From NCBI GenBank assembly GCA_049522565.1, contig JBEKNT010000003.1, positions 1 to 53,444 of the forward strand: a DNA stretch of 53,444 bases, in the 5' to 3' direction. Position numbers and translations under genes: made by a program. The stretch comes from JASHVB01 sp049522565. GTDB taxonomy: Bacteria; Pseudomonadota; Alphaproteobacteria; Acetobacterales; Acetobacteraceae. Under the pieces are notes generated by a model. The model searched no databases, was not told the origin of the DNA, and saw only the letters and a program-made list of their open reading frames with translations. Below, one piece after another: positions 26,120-33,130 of this stretch; within the stretch, counting starts at the first letter, position 1, and the number at the start of each line of letters is the position of its first letter.

Positions 26120-27148
26120 TTATTGTTTGCTGAACCGGTCGACCCGTTTGCCTTCGTTCGATGCGCCATAGACCGTCCCGGCGGCGTCAACGGCCACGCC
26201 TTCCGGCCCGACCAGGTCGCCCGCCGGGCGCGGAATGAAGTATTTCACCACACCGTCCGCCGCGTTGCCGATCCGGATGCCGCGGCGGCAGCCTGGATCG
26301 GTGGTGCAGCCCGTCTTGTCCACGGTCTGCGAATCCGCCACATAGATCACGTCGTTCGCATCGATCGTCACGCCGCTCGGCCGGCCGAACTGCCGCCAAT
26401 CAGCGATGAATTTGCCGCCCGCATCGAAGACCTGGATCCGGTTGTTCGACCGGTCGGCGACATAGACCCGTTCGTGCGAGTCCACCGCGATGGCGTGCGG
26501 CGTATCGAACTCGCCCGCCGCGCTGCCCTGCTTGCCCCACGCCGTCAGGAACTTGCCGGTCTTCGAGAATTTCACCACCCGGGCATTCGAATCCCCGCCG
26601 TGCCCGTCGGCCACGAAGATGTCGCCGTTGCGCGCGATCGCCACGCCGGACGGTCGGTTGAAGAAGCCTGGAGCGTCGCCCGGCATGCCCGCCTTGCCCA
26701 AGGTCAGCAGCACCTTGCCGGTCGGACTGAACTTCACCACCTGCTCGCCCTTGCCGTTCTTGCCGTCGGCATCGGTGACCCACACGTTGCCGTCGTGATC
26801 GACGGCGATGCAGTGCGGGAATACGAACATGCCGGCACCGAAGCTCGCCAGCAGCTTGCCGGAGGGGTCGAAGTGCAGGATCGGCGGCAGCTTCGACTCG
26901 GCGCAGCTTTCGCCGCCGCAGCGCTCGAACACCCAGACGCTCTTGCCGTCGCGATCGACCGCGACCGCCGTCGTCCCGCCCCAGGAGCGGCCGGCGGGAA
27001 GCTGGCCGAACGACGTGGCAGGTGCGTAGGGGTTGGGCAGGTCGATGCTCGGCGGTGCGCCGGTTTGTGCCCGGGCGAGGTCCGGTATCGCCGCTGCGAT
27101 GGCGATGGCGCTCGCAAGCAAGTACCCGGTCATGCGGGCGTGGCGCAT
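26120..27148 (-). CDS. Secreted NHL-repeat beta-propeller protein
   Basis: 342 residues with a signal peptide (hydrophobic stretch 8-22, ending ARAQ near 28). NHL-type blades repeat: PHCIAVDHDGNVWVTDADG, RPSGVAIARNGDIFVADGHG, TPHAIAVDSHERVYVADRSN, RPSGVTIDANDVIYVADSQ and GPEGVAVDAAGTVYGAS. It resembles peptidyl-alpha-hydroxyglycine lyase-like and other six-bladed propellers; activity unproven. AGGAGGGG lies 6 bases before the ATG. Four Cys are present (CGGESC, CTTDPGC), which could form disulfides in the periplasm. Confidence 0.85.
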   Translation of the reverse strand: MRHARMTGYLLASAIAIAAAIPDLARAQTGAPPSIDLPNPYAPATSFGQLPAGRSWGGTTAVAVDRDGKSVWVFERCGGESCAESKLPPILHFDPSGKLLASFGAGMFVFPHCIAVDHDGNVWVTDADGKNGKGEQVVKFSPTGKVLLTLGKAGMPGDAPGFFNRPSGVAIARNGDIFVADGHGGDSNARVVKFSKTGKFLTAWGKQGSAAGEFDTPHAIAVDSHERVYVADRSNNRIQVFDAGGKFIADWRQFGRPSGVTIDANDVIYVADSQTVDKTGCTTDPGCRRGIRIGNAADGVVKYFIPRPAGDLVGPEGVAVDAAGTVYGASNEGKRVDRFSKQ

Positions 27149-27350
27149 TGGCGTCCCCTCCTGGTGGCCGTGCGCGAGATCATGTCGACTGCGCGCGATA
27201 CGGGAACCGCAGCCGTTAGCAGGTTTGGCGTGGTTACGCGACAGCCATGCGCCGTCGCTACGGTGGTTCCCCAGGATGATCGCATTTGGGCTCCCAGCGG
27301 CCCGATCAACTGCCGAGCACCGGCAGGGTACCGCAGCAAAGCAGGCAACG

Positions 27351-27472
27351 AATCAAGATTTAACACAGATTGCACGAATTAAGTCAAAGATCAAGTCAAA
27401 TATAGAAAGAATTCTTGCTTTCTGTGACTTAATCTGTGACTTAATACGTGCAATCTGTGTTTATCCTTGATT
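27351..27472. repeat. Hairpin element 3: ~48-bp imperfect inverted repeat
   Basis: Arms 27351-27398 and 27425-27472 pair over about 48 bases with a few mismatches. The right arm carries the same CTGTGACTTAATCTGTG-type modules as element 1. The loop is 26 bases of AT-rich DNA. TTGC-rich sequence follows on the right. The gap 27149-27509 shows no gene apart from this element. Confidence 0.88.
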
Positions 27473-27509
27473 TCTACTCTTGCTTGTTTTCTTGCTACAA
27501 TTCCCCACA

Positions 27510-27906
27510 TCATTCGACCGACGGCGGTGAAGATCTGCCAAGTGCGATGGCCCTGGGTTGTTCCCCCAGCTCGGCGAGCAATCCAGCCGCCTGCGCGCGC
27601 AAATCCGGTAGATCGTCCTGTGCCGTCTCCCAGACGGCCACGTGATCTACCCGGCGATACGCATGGATCAGTACATGGCGCATAGCGACGGCGCGCCGCA
27701 GGGTTGGAGTGCGCGCGGCCAGGTGCGGTGCTTCCTTCGACAATTGGCTGAGCGCCTCACCAATAATCTCGAACCGGCGTTCGACCGCGGCCCGCAACAT
27801 CGCGTCGGCAAGCTATATCGGCAAAGCTCCGCCCCTGGATGAATGCGGTGATCCGGTCTGCCGCCTGGGTGACGTCCTACAGCCAGGCGCGTGGATCATG
27901 GTCCAT
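27510..27906 (-). pseudogene. Broken HepT-like HEPN toxin gene (DUF86)
   Basis: The original start appears to be the ATG at 27906 (MDHDPRAWL). An in-frame TAG at 27877-27879 stands where HepT proteins have Trp (WLWDV), a one-base change from TGG. A frameshift near 27805-27815 then separates VTQAADRITAFIQGRSFAD from MLRAAVERRFEIIGEALSQL. The intact C-terminal part keeps the HEPN R-x4-6-H motif (RHVLIHAYRRVD). HepT is an RNase-type toxin neutralised by MntA, so its loss here is consistent with a decaying pair. A 96-residue remnant could still be made from the ATG at 27800. Confidence 0.8.
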
Positions 27907-28199
27907 ACAGCGGCTGCCTGGAGCGCTCGATGCCGGCTCGGACGAACCGGTTCTCCACCGCGTCCTCCATGATCAGATCGACCGGCCGAGCAATTCGGCC
28001 AGCGCGTCCTGCAAGTCGAGGTATGCGCCGATGTCCGGGCTGTGGCCGGGCGTGTCGCTGACCAGCAGGTCCACGTCGGAGCGCGCAGGGTCGAAGTCGG
28101 TGCCACGCGCGGCTGAGCCGAATACGTCCAGCCGGCCGACGTGGAAGCGTCGGCAGAGCTCGGCGATCTCGGCGCGATGGCTTCGATCAGCGGCAGCAT
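27896..28199 (-). pseudogene. Broken MntA-like nucleotidyltransferase antitoxin gene
   Basis: Reading from ATG 28199 gives MLPLIEA. The frame then breaks near 28179 and continues, one base off, as HRAEIAELCRRFHVGRLDVFGSAARG...SDVDLLV. The nucleotidyltransferase motif GSAARG-x6-8-SDVDLL is intact. A second shift near 27978 leads to RPVDLIMEDAVENRFVRAGI, which ends at a TGA (27896-27898) overlapping the hepT start by 11 bases. MntA proteins AMPylate HepT and have exactly this overlapping arrangement. Both genes are therefore relics of one operon. Confidence 0.78.
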
Positions 28200-28511
28200 G
28201 GCTATCTCGTTGCGGCAATACGCCCCGCCTGCTGCCACGGATGCCGGGTCGCGCACGCGCGACGATTGATGGCGGGGAGGGCGAGCCGAAACGCACTGCC
28301 GTGGCAGCCATGACCGGCCCAACCCTTGCGCCGGTCCCGCGGTTCCGCCATATCCCCCGCCGCCGGACGGCCGCAAGCCGCCCGGTAATTCACACGCGGG
28401 GCGCCTTTCCCGGCCAGGCACATGCCGTCGCATGTCTCCCGACCCGGGTTCCGGTGTCGCAAGACGCAGCCCCGCGGAGGCACAACCGGACGCGCGAAAG
28501 GACCCGCCACC

Positions 28512-29291
28512 ATGGCGATGCCCGAGTTCACCCTGCGCCAGCTTCTCGAAGCCGGCGTGCATTTCGGCCACCACACCCGCCGCTGGAACCCCCGCATGGG
28601 GCCCTACCTCTATGGCGTGCGCAACCAGGTCCACATCATCGACCTGCAGCAGACCGTCCCGCTGCTGGACCGCGCCCTGCGCGCCGTGCGCGACACCACC
28701 GCCGCCGGCGGCCGCGTGCTGCTGGTCGGCACCAAGCGCGCCGCCGCCGAATACGTCGCGGAGGCGGCCAAGCGCTGCGGCCAGTACTACGTCAACCACC
28801 GCTGGCTCGGCGGCACGCTGACCAACTGGAAGACCATCACCGGCTCGATCAAGCGCCTGCGCCAGATCGAGGAGCTGCTGGCCGGCGACACCGGCGGCCT
28901 GACCAAGAAAGAGGTGCTGGAGATCACCCGCGACCGCGACAAGCTGGAGCGCGCGCTGGGCGGCATCAAGGAGATGGGCGGCCTGCCGGACATCCTGTTC
29001 ATCATCGACACGAACAAGGAGAAGCTGGCGGTCGAGGAAGCCAACAAGCTGCACATCCCGGTGGTGGCGATCCTCGACAGCAACTCCGACCCGACCGGCG
29101 TCACCTATCCGGTGCCCGGCAACGACGACGCGATCCGCGCCATCACCCTGTATTGCGACCTGGTGTCCGGCGCGGTGCTGGACGGGATCAGCGCCGAAAT
29201 GGCGGCCTCGGGCGCGGATATCGGCGGCGCCGAGAACCTGCCTCCGGAAGCCATGCCGGATGTCGAAGTCCCCGCCGAAGCGCACGCCTGA
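28512..29291 (+). CDS. rpsB: 30S ribosomal protein S2
   Basis: 259 residues. The start MPEFTLRQLLEAGVHFGHHT, the RWNPRM segment and HIIDLQQTV are typical of S2, as are FVGTKRAA-like VLLVGTKRAAAEYV, HRWLGGTLTNWKTI, LPDILFIIDTNKE and IPVVAILDSNSDP. S2 binds late in small-subunit assembly, near the 16S helix 26 region. AAAGGA precedes the ATG at 28512. It is followed 15 bases later by tsf, the near-universal pairing. Confidence 0.98.
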   Translation: MAMPEFTLRQLLEAGVHFGHHTRRWNPRMGPYLYGVRNQVHIIDLQQTVPLLDRALRAVRDTTAAGGRVLLVGTKRAAAEYVAEAAKRCGQYYVNHRWLGGTLTNWKTITGSIKRLRQIEELLAGDTGGLTKKEVLEITRDRDKLERALGGIKEMGGLPDILFIIDTNKEKLAVEEANKLHIPVVAILDSNSDPTGVTYPVPGNDDAIRAITLYCDLVSGAVLDGISAEMAASGADIGGAENLPPEAMPDVEVPAEAHA

Positions 29292-29306
29292 CAGGAGGGC
29301 GAACCC

Positions 29307-30218
29307 ATGCCTGAAATCACCGCTGCCCTGGTGAAGGACCTGCGCGAGAAGACCGGCGCGGGCATGATGGACTGCAAGAAGGCGCTGACCGAGACCGGCG
29401 GCGAGATCGAGCCCGCGGTCGACTGGCTGCGCAAGAAGGGCCTCGCCGCCGCGGCCAAGCGCTCCGGCCGCGTTGCCGCCGAGGGGCTGATCGGTGTCGC
29501 CTCCGCCCCGCAACGTGCCGCGATGGTGGAGGTCAACGCCGAGACCGACTTCGTCGCCCGCAACGTGCAATTCCAGGCCTTCGTCGAGACGGTGGCCAGG
29601 CTGGCGCTGACCGTCGGCGACGACCTGGAGGCGATCAAGGCGGCGCAATACCCCGACAGCGCCGTGACCGTGGCAGAGCACCTCACGCAGCTCGTCGCGA
29701 CGATCGGCGAGAACATCACTCTGCGCCGCGCCAAGCGGCTGAGCGTGACGGACGGGGTGGTGGCGACCTACGTGCACGCGGCGCTGCGGCCGGGGCTGGG
29801 CAAGATCGGCGTGCTGGTCGCCGTGCAGGGTCCCGGCGAACTGGAGGTGCTGGCGACGCTCGGCCGCCAGATGGGCATGCACATCGCCGCGGCCCGGCCA
29901 ATGGCGCTGGACACCGACAGCGTCGATCCGGCGGCGCTGGAGCGGGAGAAGGCGATCCTGATCGAACAGGCGCGTCAGTCGGGCCGGCCGGACAACATCA
30001 TCGAGAAGATGGTGGAGGGCCGCATTCGCAAGTTCTACGAGGAAGTCGTGCTGCTGGAGCAAGTCTGGGTGCATGACGGCGAGAGCCGCGTGAAGGCGGT
30101 GCTGCAAAAGGCCGGCGTCAAGCTGGTCGGCTTCGAGCGGTTCCAGTTGGGCGAGGGCATCGACAAGCCGCAGGGCCCCGACTTCGCCTCGGAAGTGGCC
30201 GCGACCGCGGGGGTGTAA
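29307..30218 (+). CDS. tsf: Translation elongation factor Ts
   Basis: 303 residues. It exchanges GDP for GTP on EF-Tu. The N-terminal helix LVKDLREKTGAGMMDCKKAL and the core VEVNAETDFVARN are diagnostic. The C-terminal part ends in the KFYEEVVLLEQ segment. AGGAGGG lies 6 bases before the ATG. It is cotranscribed with rpsB; the next plus-strand gene is not pyrH, as is usual, but a histidine kinase. Confidence 0.98.
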   Translation: MPEITAALVKDLREKTGAGMMDCKKALTETGGEIEPAVDWLRKKGLAAAAKRSGRVAAEGLIGVASAPQRAAMVEVNAETDFVARNVQFQAFVETVARLALTVGDDLEAIKAAQYPDSAVTVAEHLTQLVATIGENITLRRAKRLSVTDGVVATYVHAALRPGLGKIGVLVAVQGPGELEVLATLGRQMGMHIAAARPMALDTDSVDPAALEREKAILIEQARQSGRPDNIIEKMVEGRIRKFYEEVVLLEQVWVHDGESRVKAVLQKAGVKLVGFERFQLGEGIDKPQGPDFASEVAATAGV

Positions 30219-30407
30219 CCGGGGGCGGCGTGTCGGCGCCGGACGCGGACCGCAGCGCGGCCGGCTCGCCCGGCGGCGTGCGGCCAAACCGGCCCGAGCC
30301 GCGCCGCCTGCGCCCGGGCCGACCGCGCCGCACCGCGGCCGGATGCACGACGCCGCGCCGGTGGGCGGCGCCTCTCCCGGCTGGCGACGTGGTTGGCGGC
30401 TACCCCG

Positions 30408-30656
30408 TCATCCGGCCGAGATGATCGCGGTCTTGCTCGCGTCGCCGATCAGCGCATCGACCGCTGCCAGGGTTTCGCTCACGTAAAGTTCGGCGCCGCC
30501 AGCCAGGAAGATCGTGGTGGATGCGGCAGGGGCCGGCGCACCGGGCAATTGCGCGACAGAATCGTTCTGGCTGGTGAAATAACGGCAAATCATTGCCACA
30601 TTGATCCGCTCGGTCGCGCCGGTCGCCAGAGTCGTTACGGTGATGAACTGCGTCAT
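30408..30656 (-). CDS. Small conserved-looking protein, function unknown
   Basis: 82 residues from the ATG at 30656, preceded by GGAGGG. It reads MTQFITVTTL..GATERINVAMI, then TTIFLAGGAELYVSETLAAVDALI. This pattern of short beta strands resembles small FlbD-like or unclassified alphaproteobacterial proteins in which an xxFITVT start and a VSET-x2-VD-x-L end are combined. No Cys, no signal peptide. Longer in-frame starts upstream give Arg/Gly-rich sequence of shadow type. It is convergent with tsf. Confidence 0.65.
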   Translation of the reverse strand: MTQFITVTTLATGATERINVAMICRYFTSQNDSVAQLPGAPAPAASTTIFLAGGAELYVSETLAAVDALIGDASKTAIISAG

Positions 30657-31057
30657 GTCGGTCTGCCCTCCGCATTGCCTCGCCGGTGCTGGCAACCAGC
30701 ATCCACCGCCACGACCGGCGTGAACAGGTCGCCGTCCGCATCGTCCACCCGCCGCTGAGCAACCCGGGCTGCTGCGCAGCGTTATCGCGGCATGCCTGCG
30801 GTCGCCGATGGCGCGGTCGCCGACGTTGTCGCGCAACCTGCCGCCCACGTTGTCGCGCAACCTGCTTCCCTCTGGCGAGGACGCCATGCGCAGGCCGCGC
30901 GGCCATCATGGTGTCCTGCCGCCGCACGCGACCGGTTGCTGCCGCGCAGCCTGGCGGCGTGTCCGGTCAGCGCACCGGAATGAATTGACTCCGCCACTCG
31001 TTCGCAGGAGCCTGCCGCCACCTTTGATCCGTTCCCAGACACTGCTCAGAGTGAGCG
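30657..31057. other. Divergent intergenic region with a direct repeat
   Basis: 400 bp between the small gene (minus) and the histidine kinase (plus). Two 19-base direct copies of ACGTTGTCGCGCAACCTGC lie at 30823-30841 and 30847-30865, spaced 24 bases apart start to start; each contains TTGTCGCGCAA, which is itself a partial palindrome. They could be regulator sites for either gene. No other gene seen. Confidence 0.5.
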
Positions 31058-33112
31058 ATGACACGGGTCGATAACCAGACCGAACCGCGCCAGGTCTTTC
31101 TCTCCACCGAACCTGCCCGTCCCGGCGAGAAACGCCTCGCGTGGGTTGTGGTCATCGTGTCCCTGCTGGCGTTCCTGGTCGGGCTGCCGTTCGTGCGCTC
31201 GCCCCTGCCGCGGGTCCCGGCCTTCATTCCAAGCTACGAAGCCGCGCTGTGGATCAATGACATGATCACCGCGGCGCTGCTGTTCAGCCAGTTCATGCGG
31301 CTGCGCTCGCGCGCGTTGCTGCTGCTGGCGGCCGGTTACCTGTTCGATGCGCTGATGATCGTGCCGCACGCCTTGTCGTATCCGGGGGTGTTCTCGGAGA
31401 CCGGTTTGTTGCACGCCGGGCCGCAGACCACAGCGTGGCTCTACGTGTTTTGGCATGCCGGCTTTCCGCTGTTCGTGCTGGCGTACGCGCTGCGTCCCCG
31501 CCACGTGCCCGATACGCTGCGCATCGCCCCTGGCCTGGCTATCGCGATCGCCATCGGCCTGGTGGCGCTGCTGGTCATCGGACTGACGGCGTTCGTCACG
31601 GCAGGGCACGATCTGTTGCCGGTCGTGATGCGCGGCAGCGATTATTCGCTGATGCTCACCAAGGGCTTCAGCCCAGCCATGTGGGGGATCACCGTCGCGG
31701 TGCTGCTGGTGCTGTGGTTCCGCGGCGCGCCGACCGTGCTGGACCTGTGGCTCATGGTGGTGCTGCTGGCCTGGTCGCTGGACATCGGCTTCTCCGCCGT
31801 GCTCGGCGCCCACCGTTACGATTTCGGCTTCTATGCCGGCCGCGTCTACGGACTTCTCGCCGCCAGCTTCGTGCTGTGCATCCTGCTGTTCGAGACGAAC
31901 CGGCTGTACTCCGACCTGACGGATGCCCTGGACCTGGCGGAGACGCGCAACGCGGAACTGACCCGCTCGCGTGCGGAATTCGCCCGTGTCCAGCGGTTCG
32001 AGGCGATCGGCCAGCTCGTCGGCGGCGTCGCGCACGACTTCAACAATCTGCTCACCGTCGTCACCGGCGGCCTGGACCTGCTGCTGCGCGACCCTGGCCT
32101 GACGCCGCGCAACCAGCGCCTGGTGGGCCTGGCGATGCAGGCCGCCCAACGTGGCGCGCAACTGACCCAGCAGCTACTGACCTTCGCGCGCAAGCAGGTG
32201 CTGCGGCCCGAGGTACTGAATCCGAACGAGGTGATCGCCAACCTGGAAACCTTCGTGTCGCCGGCCACCGGAGAGCAAGTGGACGTGGTCACGCAGCTCA
32301 GTCCGGTGTTGTGGCCGGCACGGCTGGATCGGACGCAGTTCGAGACTGCGCTGGTCAACCTGGTGCTGAACGCGCGCGACGCGATCGACGGCGAGGGGCG
32401 CATTGTCATCGCCACGCGCAACATTGCCCTGGCGGCCGGGACGTTGGCGGATGTGCCGGCGGGAGACTACGCGCTGGTCAGCGTCAGCGACGCCGGTTGC
32501 GGTATGACGCCGGAGGACAGTGCCCGCGCCTTCGAACCGTTTTTCACCACCAAAGAGATCGGCAAGGGCTCCGGTCTCGGCCTGAGCCAGGTGTACGGGT
32601 TCGTGCGCGGCGCCGGCGGGATGGTGCGCATCGAGTCCAGGCTGGGCCACGGCACCACCGTGGAGATGTATCTGCCGAAATCCACCGAGCCTGCGGCCAA
32701 GGCCGAGCCGATCGGAATTGTGCCGATCCGGGCCGCGCAAGGCCACGAGACGGTTCTGGTGGTGGAAGACGATCCGGATGTTTTGAACGTCGCGGTGAGC
32801 GGACTGGTGGAACTGGGCTACGACGTCAAGACCGCGACGGATGCGCGCGAGGCGCTGGAGATCGTGCGGTCGGATCCCGGCATCGACGTGCTGTTTTCGG
32901 ATGTGGTGATGCCGGGCGGGATGAACGGCGCGCAGCTCGCGATGGAGGCGCAACGTCTGCGCGGCGACCTGAAGGTGTTGCTGACATCCGGCTACACCGC
33001 CTCGGCACTGACCGAGGAGCATGGCTTGCCGGAGCAGATGGACGTGCTGCGCAAGCCGTACCGGCGGGAGGAACTGGCGAACAAGCTTCGGCTGATCATC
33101 GGGGAATCGTGA
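31058..33112 (+). CDS. Membrane hybrid histidine kinase with MASE4-type sensor and receiver domain
   Basis: 684 residues. Residues about 25-280 hold several hydrophobic helices arranged like a MASE4 integral membrane sensor. A short coiled coil follows (LAETRNAELTRSRAEFARVQ). HisKA has the phospho-acceptor His near residue 325 in GGVAHDFNNLLT. The ATPase domain shows N (LNARDAID), G1 (DAGCGM), F (FEPFFTTKE) and G2 (GSGLGLSQVYG) boxes. A receiver domain follows (VEDDPDV; Asp near 613 in LFSDVVMPG; Lys in LRKPYRREEL). Phosphate would pass from His to the attached Asp; no partner response regulator is nearby. It sits convergent to the pilus operon, 18 bases away. Confidence 0.92.
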   Translation: MTRVDNQTEPRQVFLSTEPARPGEKRLAWVVVIVSLLAFLVGLPFVRSPLPRVPAFIPSYEAALWINDMITAALLFSQFMRLRSRALLLLAAGYLFDALMIVPHALSYPGVFSETGLLHAGPQTTAWLYVFWHAGFPLFVLAYALRPRHVPDTLRIAPGLAIAIAIGLVALLVIGLTAFVTAGHDLLPVVMRGSDYSLMLTKGFSPAMWGITVAVLLVLWFRGAPTVLDLWLMVVLLAWSLDIGFSAVLGAHRYDFGFYAGRVYGLLAASFVLCILLFETNRLYSDLTDALDLAETRNAELTRSRAEFARVQRFEAIGQLVGGVAHDFNNLLTVVTGGLDLLLRDPGLTPRNQRLVGLAMQAAQRGAQLTQQLLTFARKQVLRPEVLNPNEVIANLETFVSPATGEQVDVVTQLSPVLWPARLDRTQFETALVNLVLNARDAIDGEGRIVIATRNIALAAGTLADVPAGDYALVSVSDAGCGMTPEDSARAFEPFFTTKEIGKGSGLGLSQVYGFVRGAGGMVRIESRLGHGTTVEMYLPKSTEPAAKAEPIGIVPIRAAQGHETVLVVEDDPDVLNVAVSGLVELGYDVKTATDAREALEIVRSDPGIDVLFSDVVMPGGMNGAQLAMEAQRLRGDLKVLLTSGYTASALTEEHGLPEQMDVLRKPYRREELANKLRLIIGES

Positions 33113-33130
33113 TAGCGGACCTGCCACGCC

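Noticed and set aside
27813..30287. 824-codon open frame antisense to rpsB and tsf
   Set aside because: It lies opposite two certain ribosomal/translation genes, is His/Arg/Gly-rich without domains, and is the expected shadow of GC-rich third codon positions.
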